NCBI GenBank assembly: GCA_002435825.1
Contig: DIVL01000002.1
Coordinates: 6,299 to 15,858 of the forward strand
Origin: Anaerolineaceae bacterium UBA6133
Lineage (GTDB): Bacteria; Chloroflexota; Anaerolineae; Anaerolineales; Anaerolineaceae
Reading direction: 5' to 3'
DNA length: 9,560 nucleotides
Shown here: in pieces, positions 1 through 6,298 of the stretch
How positions within the stretch are numbered: the stretch's first letter is position 1
How the letters are laid out: every line of letters begins with the position of its first letter
Program-made: the position numbers and the translations under genes
Notes under the pieces: model-generated
The model's database searches: none
The model's input: only the letters and a program-made list of their open reading frames with translations
Told to the model about the DNA's origin: nothing

Positions 1-41
1 CGCAGGGCTCCGCCGCGCCGGTCCCGCCCAGGCGCGGGTTA

Positions 42-70
42 AGGATAATCGAGCGCGGGGGGATTGTCAA
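42..70 (-). promoter_or_regulatory. Leftward sigma70-type promoter
   Basis: On the minus strand a perfect -35 box TTGACA (70 to 65) is followed by a 17-bp spacer and the -10 box TATCCT (47 to 42, four of six consensus bases). Transcription would start near position 35 and leave the window leftward into very GC-rich sequence. It lies just downstream of the stop of the DsrE-family gene and points the same way, so it serves something outside the window. The GC-rich stretch after the -10 box would suit a stable RNA or stringently controlled gene, but that is inference. Confidence 0.5.
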
Positions 71-87
71 TCATTACCCGAAGCAGC

Positions 88-426
88 TCACATGCTCACT
101 ACTTCGTAACCATCCCCCAGGTAGGACTTCATGCCGGCATGCCCGTACATGTCATCCAGCATCGGAAGTCCCAAAGCGAGATTCGCCTCAAACACCCCCA
201 GTACCTTCGAACAAGCAAAACAAATCCCTGCAATCAGTCCTGCTTCAATGGCTTTGCCAAAAAGAGGGTTGTTTTCTTCTTTTAATACAGAAGGCAGCTT
301 CACAGAAGCACCCTCCAAAATGACCTTCACCTCAAACCCGGCATTGTGCAGATCCAGGGCATTCATCAGCACATGCTGAAAACACATCTTTTCGCCTGTC
401 ATGGCATAAAAGAGTACCTTTTTCAT
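88..426 (-). CDS. DsrE-family (DsrE/F-like) small sulfur-relay-type protein
   Basis: This 112-aa protein has the features of the DsrE/YchN-like fold: an opening beta strand KKVLFYAMTG, a helix with Cys15, a second strand FEVKVILEGAS, a variable helix, and the strand-loop GLIAGICFACSKVLG with Cys69-x2-Cys72. DsrE-family proteins are small cytoplasmic, often oligomeric proteins; some carry persulfide sulfur on a conserved cysteine and many have no known role. Here the cysteines are the only functional hint, and their match to the DsrE sulfur-carrier cysteine is not established. I start it at ATG (426). A TTG directly upstream (429) could also serve, but the GAGG of AGCGAGG sits 4 bases before the ATG and would almost touch the TTG. 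It lies 67 bp downstream of the Cas4-like gene on the same strand, so it may be the last gene of that operon or separately transcribed. No strong terminator is visible in the gap. Confidence 0.75.
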   Translation of the reverse strand: MKKVLFYAMTGEKMCFQHVLMNALDLHNAGFEVKVILEGASVKLPSVLKEENNPLFGKAIEAGLIAGICFACSKVLGVFEANLALGLPMLDDMYGHAGMKSYLGDGYEVVSM

Positions 427-493
427 CAAACCTCGCTTTCAATTCCGTCTTCGATTGGAAAAGTGACCCAAGTCCCTCTGGACTGAAGCGCAC

Positions 494-1021
494 TCAGATT
501 ATCTTGTGGTCACAGATCCCACGGTAACCACAACTGCGGCAGCGCGCGCTGCTGCTGTGAGAGCGGGCTGGAGCTTCAATTTGCGTTTCTATCCACCGGA
601 TATCTTCCAGCGTTTCCACCAGCTGGGCTTGTAGTTCAGGCGTAAAGTCCACCTTGAAAACCTTTTCTGGGTAATGCAGCAGACCGTATTGCGGGATTTG
701 GGCATAATTGCTTTGAATAAGCAGCCCGTAAGCCATTAACTGCAGGCGGTGGGAGTCGTAGGGGGTTTCAGGAGTGTGACCGGTTTTGATCTCCACCGGG
801 ATCAGCCCGCCCTGCCTGGTTCTCATCACGTAATCCGGTTTGCCCACCATCCCAAGTCGTTGATCCACCAGGGTTGCCGGGACTTTTTGCCAGAGGTCGG
901 TATCTGCATACACCACTTGCGCCTGGGGAAGTCGGCTTTTGCGGCGCTCACGCAGGCTGAGCAGCAGCAACGCAATAGCCAGCCCAAACAGGAGCAGAAC
1001 CAGCCACCACAAATCGCTCAT
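494..1021 (-). CDS. Cas4-like PD-(D/E)XK nuclease, catalytic half, membrane-anchored
   Basis: This 175-aa protein begins with one transmembrane helix (about residues 4-23) followed by RERRKSR, which by the positive-inside rule puts the C-terminal domain in the cytoplasm. The soluble part carries the RecB/Cas4 nuclease motifs: GKPD with Asp63 (motif II), VEIKTG with Glu77 and Lys79 (motif III), QLMAY with Gln94 and Tyr98 (QxxxY), then a C-terminal cluster Cys161-x2-Cys164-x5-Cys170. Cas4 and related nucleases ligate a 4Fe-4S cluster with one N-terminal cysteine plus three such C-terminal cysteines. The N-terminal cysteine and the motif I histidine are missing here and sit in the gene immediately upstream. 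I chose the ATG at 1021 because it overlaps that gene's stop as ATGA; an upstream ATG at 1078 would add 19 residues translated from inside the neighbour. No cas genes are nearby, so a role in CRISPR adaptation is not supported. Confidence 0.8.
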   Translation of the reverse strand: MSDLWWLVLLLFGLAIALLLLSLRERRKSRLPQAQVVYADTDLWQKVPATLVDQRLGMVGKPDYVMRTRQGGLIPVEIKTGHTPETPYDSHRLQLMAYGLLIQSNYAQIPQYGLLHYPEKVFKVDFTPELQAQLVETLEDIRWIETQIEAPARSHSSSARCRSCGYRGICDHKII

Positions 1022-1242
1022 CGCAGGATCCAGATTGTTAACACAATTGCAAGAACCAACACTGCCAGAGCAAGCCACTTATAGAAAACCGCGAGTTTTA
1101 CCCCGCGGTTGTGTTCTCTGTGCTCATGGCTGCCCGCATCCATTGCTCCCTGGTTTTCGGAGGGCATGTTTTGCTGCTGATACCACCAGGCACGCTTACA
1201 GTAGTTGAAGCTTCCCAGCTCCGAAGCGCGCACCTTGCGCAT
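1018..1242 (-). CDS. N-terminal half of split Cas4-like nuclease, membrane-anchored
   Basis: This 74-aa protein opens with RASELGSFNYCKRAWWY, the pattern that starts Cas4 proteins (a short strand, then a helix carrying the first iron-sulfur cysteine, here Cys15, followed by Arg and aromatic residues). Residues 35-44 give DAGSHEHREH, matching the motif I region of Cas4-like nucleases (Gly-x-His-Glu-x2-His). The chain then ends in one hydrophobic helix (about 53-72) and a terminal Arg. It supplies what the next gene lacks, so the two products probably assemble through adjacent membrane helices into one nuclease with a complete four-cysteine site. Its ATG overlaps the translin stop as TGATG and its TGA overlaps the next ATG as ATGA. 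A GGAGG lies 13 bases upstream inside the translin gene. A single-base error or programmed frameshift joining both halves into one protein with a helical hairpin cannot be excluded. Confidence 0.75.
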   Translation of the reverse strand: MRKVRASELGSFNYCKRAWWYQQQNMPSENQGAMDAGSHEHREHNRGVKLAVFYKWLALAVLVLAIVLTIWILR

Positions 1243-1889
1243 CAGGCTTGCGTGTCCTCCAGCAGCCCAGAAAGACGGTCCAGCTTGCTCTCGAGCTCGT
1301 TTTGCCGGAAAGACACGGTGATGTCTGCCCGGGTGCGTTCAATGATGCCGCGCGCCAGGTCGGTTCGTCGGCGCAGACCATCAGTGATGGCATCAGGATA
1401 GTCCATCGTGAGCAATTGGGTAAAGACGTCATCCATCAATGCCAAAAGTCGTTCAACCTCAGCGCTGTAGCCGGGGCGTAGCAAATCCAGGCAGCGCCGG
1501 CGCAGCTCGCCGAGGGTCTCGGTGAGCCCGTTCAGGTAGGCAGGCGGCTCCGCGTCCAGCTCCTGTGGGGTGGGCAGAGCTTCGCCTTTGATCATCGCCA
1601 CCGTCAGGCAGGCTTCGCAGTATTCCTTGAGGGCATCCTGGGTGTATCCTGCGAAGAACAGATCGGGGTGCCCGGTGCGGAGCGTGTTCGTCAGGGCTTG
1701 CGCCAGTTCACGCGCCTGACCAATCTCCGACTGCGCTTCTCCGTGGTCCTCACGGTGGATCGCCCGGATTGCCAGGGAGGCATGTCGCGTCAGTTCACGC
1801 GCCTGCTTGAGGGCTGCGTCACGTAAAGCAGTTTTCTGGTCAAATTCGCGCCGTATTTGGTCACAGATCAAATCGAGCTGATTGGTCAT
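1242..1889 (-). CDS. Translin-family protein (archaeal/bacterial translin-TRAX homologue)
   Basis: This 215-aa, mostly helical protein matches the translin family along its length. The recognisable blocks are the N-terminal helix RELTRHASLAIRAIHR, the acidic EYCEACL (about residues 89-95), LPTPQELDAEPPAYLNGL, the long helix ELRRRCLDLLRPG, and the C-terminal DYPDAITDGLRRRTDLARG followed by ERTRADI. In eukaryotes translin and TRAX form C3PO, a barrel that cleaves single-stranded RNA, with catalytic acids in TRAX; some archaeal homologues are reported to form RNase-active octamers. The ExxE spacing in EYCEAC resembles the TRAX acidic pair, so catalysis is possible but inferred. The protein should be cytoplasmic and bind single-stranded RNA or DNA. 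Its ATG overlaps the DUF3467 stop as ATGA, with GGATGAG upstream. Placement between ssb and a membrane nuclease suggests single-stranded nucleic-acid handling. Confidence 0.85.
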   Translation of the reverse strand: MTNQLDLICDQIRREFDQKTALRDAALKQARELTRHASLAIRAIHREDHGEAQSEIGQARELAQALTNTLRTGHPDLFFAGYTQDALKEYCEACLTVAMIKGEALPTPQELDAEPPAYLNGLTETLGELRRRCLDLLRPGYSAEVERLLALMDDVFTQLLTMDYPDAITDGLRRRTDLARGIIERTRADITVSFRQNELESKLDRLSGLLEDTQA

Positions 1890-2206
1890 TTTGTCTCATC
1901 CGTAGGGTTCTGACCACCCTTATCGCGGAAAAGCTCGTCCGCCAGGGTGTGCCCGCGCGGGATGCGGACCTCACCAAAATTCGCCTCGTAGCGAGCAATG
2001 TTCTCATTGATCGCGCGTTGGAAGAGCTTCATCGTCAGCGGCGAAAGGATCAGGCGGGTGTTGAGTTTGAGGCTTTTCAGACCCGGCATCATCGTGGCGA
2101 AGTCGAGGATGAACTCGTGGGGAGTATGGGTAATATAGGCAGTGTTTATGTACCGCGGTTCAAGATCATCCGGGACCATAAACGGGATTTTCTGGGGCTC
2201 GGGCAT
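1886..2206 (-). CDS. DUF3467-family protein
   Basis: This 106-aa protein shows the DUF3467 pattern: YINTAYITHTPHEFILDFA (about residues 19-37), an extended loop with a Pro-Gly (MMPGLKSLKLN), then RLILSPLTMKLFQRAINENIARYEANFGEVRIP. The family is widespread in bacteria and archaea as small cytoplasmic proteins; its biochemical function is unknown to me. The gene starts 2 bp after the ssb stop and ends overlapping the translin start by 4 bp, so it is almost certainly co-translated with both. No clear Shine-Dalgarno site precedes it, which fits translational coupling to ssb. The last 15 or so residues (GGQNPTDETK) look disordered. Confidence 0.75.
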   Translation of the reverse strand: MPEPQKIPFMVPDDLEPRYINTAYITHTPHEFILDFATMMPGLKSLKLNTRLILSPLTMKLFQRAINENIARYEANFGEVRIPRGHTLADELFRDKGGQNPTDETK

Positions 2207-2208
2207 GG

Positions 2209-2595
2209 TTAGAACGGAATCTCGTCGTCGTCAACCGTGTCACTGGTATCGGGGTTGCTTTCACCACGGCTGGAGAGGAAGCGAACAGTTTCCGCGTAGA
2301 CTTCAAAGCTGCTGCCCCAACTGCCGTCTTTCTTTTGGAAAACCTGGGGAGCGCCAGTGTTGGCATCCGGGCGCAGACGACCTTCCACCAGGACCTTTGA
2401 GCCTTTTGTCAGGTATTGGTTACAGGCTTCTGCTTGTTTTCCCCAGACTGAAATACGGAACCAGGTGGTCTCATCTTTATCGTTATAGCGGCGGCTGGTT
2501 GCGACCGAAAAACTGGTGACCGCTTTGCCATCGGGGGTATAGCGCATCTCCGGATCTCTGCCAAGATTGCCTACAAGGATTAATTTCTGGTACAT
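2209..2595 (-). CDS. ssb: Single-stranded DNA-binding protein
   Basis: This 128-aa protein is a bacterial SSB. Residues 1 to about 105 form one OB fold, recognisable from YQKLILVGNLGRDPEMRYTPDGKAVTSFSVAT, TTWFRISVWGKQAE and YLTKGSKVLVEGRL. A short linker leads to the acidic tip DDDEIPF, the docking site for SSB partner proteins. The protein coats single-stranded DNA in replication, recombination and repair, normally as a tetramer. The intrinsically disordered linker is short (about 17 residues). AAAGGAA lies some 8 bases before the ATG. It is the promoter-proximal gene of the five-gene operon and no replication or ribosomal gene (rpsF, rpsR) flanks it, so it may be an accessory SSB paralogue, although the chromosomal copy cannot be excluded. 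Confidence 0.93.
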   Translation of the reverse strand: MYQKLILVGNLGRDPEMRYTPDGKAVTSFSVATSRRYNDKDETTWFRISVWGKQAEACNQYLTKGSKVLVEGRLRPDANTGAPQVFQKKDGSWGSSFEVYAETVRFLSSRGESNPDTSDTVDDDEIPF

Positions 2596-2651
2596 GGGAA
2601 TTCCTTTCGTGTGTCGTTGTGTGAGCTAAGTGTGCAAGTTACATTTATCTA

Positions 2652-2679
2652 ATTTTACTTCATTCTGATGAAATCTCAG
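2652..2679 (-). promoter_or_regulatory. Candidate promoter of the ssb-translin-nuclease operon
   Basis: Minus-strand CTGAGA (2679 to 2674, four of six -35 bases), a 16-bp spacer and TAAAAT (2657 to 2652, five of six -10 bases) lie in a locally AT-rich patch upstream of ssb. Initiation near 2645 would give a leader of about 50 nt carrying the AAAGGAA ribosome site. No other good promoter was seen closer to ssb. Confidence 0.4.
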
Positions 2680-2828
2680 CACACATTCCTTGAACTATCT
2701 GATTGACACCCGCACCAAGGTTATCCAAACTGTTTTTAAGCGTTGCAGCAGCGACCTCATTTCCTTGTCAATTGGCAGAAGGTGCAGTTTTCACTGATAC
2801 TGGCAGCGCAAAAATGCTGCTCTTGATT

Positions 2829-3044
2829 CCGGTTAACTGACCGGTTGAGGCTGTAGACCGGACCAGGTGCCCTTTGGGCATTGCACTTTCCAATCCGGCT
2901 TCTTCATCTCGGGAAGACCGGCGTTTTTCGGTAGGGACAGACCCCGTGCCTGCCCGGTTAAGACCACAGGTAACCTCGGGAGGGTTACCCCTACAGTATG
3001 CGACCTGATGGTCAACCCCCTCGCACGGTCAGGAGACCGGCGAG
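2829..3044. repeat. Cluster of imperfect palindromes
   Basis: Several stem-loops follow one another: CCGGT/ACCGG (2829-2833 with 2840-2844), TGCCC-TTT-GGGCA (2868-2880), GTAGGG/CCCTAC bounding a 64-bp segment (2931-2936 with 2989-2994), GGTAACC/GGTTACC (2969-2975 with 2983-2989), and a strong hairpin CTCGC-A-CGGTC-AGGA-GACCG-GCGAG (3020-3044) with ten paired bases and one bulged A. None ends in a T-run, so these are not ordinary terminators. The GTAGGG...CCCTAC segment and the GGTCAGGAGACCGG hairpin look like dispersed intergenic repeat units, possibly two nested or degraded copies; only a genome-wide search would confirm that. Confidence 0.45.
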
Positions 3045-3098
3045 AACTATGGTTGGTTCAAATACCTGCAGGAAGTACCCACGCCGAATAGCATGGTT

Positions 3099-3104
3099 TA
3101 CAAT
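3099..3104 (+). promoter_or_regulatory. Candidate -10 box for the restriction-modification operon
   Basis: TACAAT (five of six consensus bases) lies 37 bp before the ATG at 3141. The best -35 at 17 bp spacing is TACCCA, only three of six, so the call is weak. AGAGGA (3121-3126) and GGGAAG (3129-3134) lie between it and the ATG and supply the ribosome site. Confidence 0.25.
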
Positions 3105-3140
3105 TGAATAACAACAACAAAGAGGAATGGGAAGCTTGCT

Positions 3141-6100
3141 ATGAAAGACCTGCTGACTACTTACCTGAAATCCATCGCTGAAACAACAAAACAGGGCGAT
3201 GCCCGTGAAGAATCTTACTATCCTGCTCTGAAAGAACTTTTTACCGATTTTCCTCTTGAAAAAGGTCGCAGAACTATAGTCACTGTCATCCCAAAAGCTA
3301 CCGAAGCGGGGAATCCCGACTTTCGCGTTTGGGATGGAGAACACTTCATCGTTGGCTACATCGAAGCCAAAGCTCCGGGAACCAACCTCGACCTGGTGGA
3401 AACCTCTGAGCAATTAGAACGATATTTACAGACCTTCCCCAACGTTATCCTGACCGATTTCTACGAGTTCCGCCTCTATCGTGATGGCTTGGAAGTAGAT
3501 CGTGTAACAATTGCCCGCTCCTTCACAGCCCAAAAACTGAAAACGACTCCTAAACTGGAACATCCATCAGAATTTCAGGAACTTGCAGAAAGATTCTTCA
3601 GTTACAAACTCCCCCTTTCCTACACAGCAGAGAGTCTGGCAGTCCAACTTGCCAAGCGCACGCGTTTCCTGCGGGACCAGGTGGTTAGCGAAGAGCTCAA
3701 ACAGGCTGAAGAGCAAAAAGGTGGCATCTACGGTTTTTATCAGGCTTTTCAGAAATATCTTTTGCCGAATCTAACCCCTGAACAATTTGCCGATCTGTAT
3801 TCTCAAACCATCACCTATGGTCTGTTTGCCGCGCGGACGCGCTCCGAAACAAGCTTTACTCGCCGTAACGCGGTTGATTTTATTCCAGGCACAGTTGGCA
3901 TCCTTCGTGATGTGTTTCAGTACATTTCTCTTGAACGCATCTCTGATCAGATGGAAGTTATCATTGATGATATTGTCTCCATTCTCAATGTGGCAGATAT
4001 CAATAACATTCTTGATCAGTACTATCGCCAGGGGAAAGGGGAAGATCCAATCGTTCACTTCTACGAAACCTTCCTCAATCAGTATGACCCTCAAACCCGT
4101 GAACGACGCGGTGTCTATTACACCCCCGAGCCAGTCGTCAAGTACATGGTCAGATCAGTCCATGAGTTATTGAAAACTCGCTTCAACCTGACAGATGGTC
4201 TTGCCGATCCTTCCGTCACATTGCTGGATCCTGCAGCAGGTACGATGACCTTTCCCGCTGAAGCTATCAAACTGGCTGTCCAGGAATATGTTCAAAAATA
4301 CGGTGAGGGTGGCAAGAAAGAATTTATTCGTAACCAGATCCTTCGCAATTTCTATGCTTTTGAATTGATGATGGCACCTTATGCTATTGGTCATATGAAG
4401 ATCAGCTTCCTGCTCGATTCTTTGGGCTACCAGTTGCGACAAGATGAGCGTTTCAATCTCTATCTCACCAACACGCTTGAAATGGATGAGATCGAGCAGA
4501 TCGCCATTCCTGGCGTCAGTTCCCTCAGTGAAGAAAGCCATCTGGCTGGTCAGGTCAAAAATCAAGAATCAATATTGGTAATCATGGGCAACCCTCCATA
4601 TTCGGGGGTCTCTTCTAACATTAACACTTGGACAGAAAAACTTCTCAAAGAAGATCTTGATGGTGCCCAAAGCTATTATAAAGTAGATGAAGAACCTCTG
4701 GGAGAACAAAATCCAAAAATGCTGCAAGATGATTATGTGAAGTTTCTTCGTTTTGCCCAATGGAAAATCCAACGGTCAGGCAAGGGTATTGTTGCGATGA
4801 TTACCAATCATTCCTATTTAGAAAACCTAACCTTTAGAGGCATGCGACAAAGCCTGATGAAAACCTTTGATGAAATTTTCGTTTTTGATCTTCATGGCAA
4901 TAGTCTAAAAAAGGAAACAACGCCTGATGGTAGGAAGGATGAAAATGTCTTTGACATCAGGGTAGGTGTAGTTATTTCATTATTTATCAAGAATGATAAA
5001 AAAAAGAAATTCAGCCAAGTTTTCCATGGCCAATTATTTGGAGACCGTGAAACAAAGTATTCCCATTTAAGCAATAATCATATTGGAACCGTATCATGGG
5101 ATTCAATTCATCCTTCAACAAAGTTTTACATATTTAATCCCAGAGACTCGTCAAACGAAGCAAAATACTATCAATTTCCTGCTGTTACTGAAATATTTCA
5201 AGAATTTAGCACTGGCATTACGACTGGTCGAGATGCGTTCGCATTTGATTTCGATAAGAACATATTATCGCGTCGCATCGAACAGTTTCGTGACATAAGT
5301 TTTTCTGATGAAATGATTAGTGTAACTTATAAACTTTCTAATACTAGCAGTTGGAATTTGAGTAATAGCCGAAAGGCTACTATGAAGCTGGCAGATTGGC
5401 AGCAAAACATCTTGATTTGTGACTTCCGGCCTTTTGATAAAAGGTTTCTTTATTATGATTCAAACCTCGTTGACCGAACTCGTCACGAAATTATGCGCCA
5501 TATGCTGTCGGAAAATTTAGGTTTAGTCACAGTAAGACAAGTGGCAGAAGGAATTTTCAATCACTGTATCATCACAGATACTATTGTAAACAGCCGGATG
5601 ACACTAAGCAGTAGAGGAAGAGGATACCTTTTCCCACTTTATCTATATAGCGATAAAGAAAAAGTAGACCTGTTCAGTTTTGATGAACCTGAAAAGGTAA
5701 CAAATTTTTCGAAAGAATTTAAGGAACTTCTTACTGTAAATTATGCTCAAATTCCAACCCCTGAAGTTGTTATCGCTTATATGTATAGCATTCTATACAG
5801 TAATATCTATCGAAGAATATATGCGACTTACTTAAAATCGGATTTTCCTCGTATTCCTTTTACATCTGACCTGCAGGTTTTTAACGAAATTGCTAAGCTT
5901 GGTCAGCGTTTGATCAATCTACATCTGCTCAAAAGTCCTGAACTGGATCATCCAGTCGCTAAATATCAAGGTCTTGGTGATGATCATGTTATTACGCGTC
6001 CCAATTATTCTGAAGTTGACCAACAGCTTTACATCAACTCCAGTTACTACTTTGAAGGGCTTAGACCAGAGGTGTGGAACTACCAGTTAGGTGGCTACCA

Positions 6101-6269
6101 GGTGCTTGATAAATACCTTAAAGAACGTAAAGGTCGCAGAATGGATGATCCCCGCTACTTCATCCGCGTAGCCACCGCCCTCGCTAAAACCATCGAAATC
6201 CAGGAGGAAATTGACGCCATCTATCCAGAGGTTGAAAAGAATGTCATTAGCTTTAAGTTGTCTGATTAA
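3141..6269 (+). CDS. Single-chain ISP/IIG-type restriction enzyme and N6-adenine methyltransferase
   Basis: This 1042-aa protein joins nuclease, methyltransferase and target recognition in one chain. Residues 55-80 hold a PD-(D/E)XK site: NPDF with Asp60, then GYIEAKAPG with Glu75 and Lys77. After a helical linker, residues 324-340 give the binding motif region GVYYTPEPVVKYMV, 363-368 DPAAGT (motif I, AdoMet; most relatives have DPACGT), and 484-487 NPPY, the catalytic motif of amino-methyltransferases acting on adenine N6. The C-terminus (WNYQLGGYQVLDKYLKERKG) matches the ISP-type specificity domain. Classic ISP enzymes such as LlaBIII carry a helicase between nuclease and methyltransferase; none is present, so this resembles a helicase-less IIG arrangement such as MmeI. 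The expected activity is methylation of host DNA on one strand and cleavage of unmodified invader DNA. The segment for about residues 580-910 is visibly AT-richer than the flanks, as if the recognition part had been exchanged. All motifs are intact. Confidence 0.9.
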   Translation: MKDLLTTYLKSIAETTKQGDAREESYYPALKELFTDFPLEKGRRTIVTVIPKATEAGNPDFRVWDGEHFIVGYIEAKAPGTNLDLVETSEQLERYLQTFPNVILTDFYEFRLYRDGLEVDRVTIARSFTAQKLKTTPKLEHPSEFQELAERFFSYKLPLSYTAESLAVQLAKRTRFLRDQVVSEELKQAEEQKGGIYGFYQAFQKYLLPNLTPEQFADLYSQTITYGLFAARTRSETSFTRRNAVDFIPGTVGILRDVFQYISLERISDQMEVIIDDIVSILNVADINNILDQYYRQGKGEDPIVHFYETFLNQYDPQTRERRGVYYTPEPVVKYMVRSVHELLKTRFNLTDGLADPSVTLLDPAAGTMTFPAEAIKLAVQEYVQKYGEGGKKEFIRNQILRNFYAFELMMAPYAIGHMKISFLLDSLGYQLRQDERFNLYLTNTLEMDEIEQIAIPGVSSLSEESHLAGQVKNQESILVIMGNPPYSGVSSNINTWTEKLLKEDLDGAQSYYKVDEEPLGEQNPKMLQDDYVKFLRFAQWKIQRSGKGIVAMITNHSYLENLTFRGMRQSLMKTFDEIFVFDLHGNSLKKETTPDGRKDENVFDIRVGVVISLFIKNDKKKKFSQVFHGQLFGDRETKYSHLSNNHIGTVSWDSIHPSTKFYIFNPRDSSNEAKYYQFPAVTEIFQEFSTGITTGRDAFAFDFDKNILSRRIEQFRDISFSDEMISVTYKLSNTSSWNLSNSRKATMKLADWQQNILICDFRPFDKRFLYYDSNLVDRTRHEIMRHMLSENLGLVTVRQVAEGIFNHCIITDTIVNSRMTLSSRGRGYLFPLYLYSDKEKVDLFSFDEPEKVTNFSKEFKELLTVNYAQIPTPEVVIAYMYSILYSNIYRRIYATYLKSDFPRIPFTSDLQVFNEIAKLGQRLINLHLLKSPELDHPVAKYQGLGDDHVITRPNYSEVDQQLYINSSYYFEGLRPEVWNYQLGGYQVLDKYLKERKGRRMDDPRYFIRVATALAKTIEIQEEIDAIYPEVEKNVISFKLSD

Positions 6270-6298
6270 TAGGGCTGTGGAGTAAATCCAGATTAATT

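Larger units (their letters stand above)
2596..3140. other. 545-bp divergent intergenic region with palindromes
   Basis: No credible gene lies between ssb (minus) and the restriction enzyme gene (plus); the short open frames here lack family resemblance and ribosome sites. The left 100 bp are AT-rich and hold the probable ssb promoter. From about 2829 to 3044 the sequence becomes GC-rich and full of short inverted repeats, with ACCGG or CCGGT recurring five times. The final 90 bp are again AT-richer and hold the likely start signals of the downstream gene. Confidence 0.6.

Noticed and set aside
471..484. Hairpin AGTCC-CTCT-GGACT between the nuclease and DsrE genes as a terminator
   Set aside because: Only five base pairs and no T-run on either strand directly after it; too weak to call.
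1021..1078. Upstream start giving a 194-aa nuclease half
   Set aside because: The extra residues are read from inside the upstream gene's membrane helix and are not hydrophobic; the ATGA overlap at 1018-1021 is the standard coupled start.
2703..2731. Plus-strand TTGACA (2703-2708) as a promoter
   Set aside because: At 17 bp spacing the -10 position reads CAAACT (three of six), and no gene follows for over 400 bp.
3012..3413. Minus-strand 133-aa open frame across the start of the restriction gene
   Set aside because: It is antisense to the conserved nuclease domain and has no recognisable domain.
4227..4244. DPAAGT instead of DPACGT as a broken methyltransferase motif I
   Set aside because: Alanine at this position is common in ISP-type methyltransferases and the other motifs are intact.
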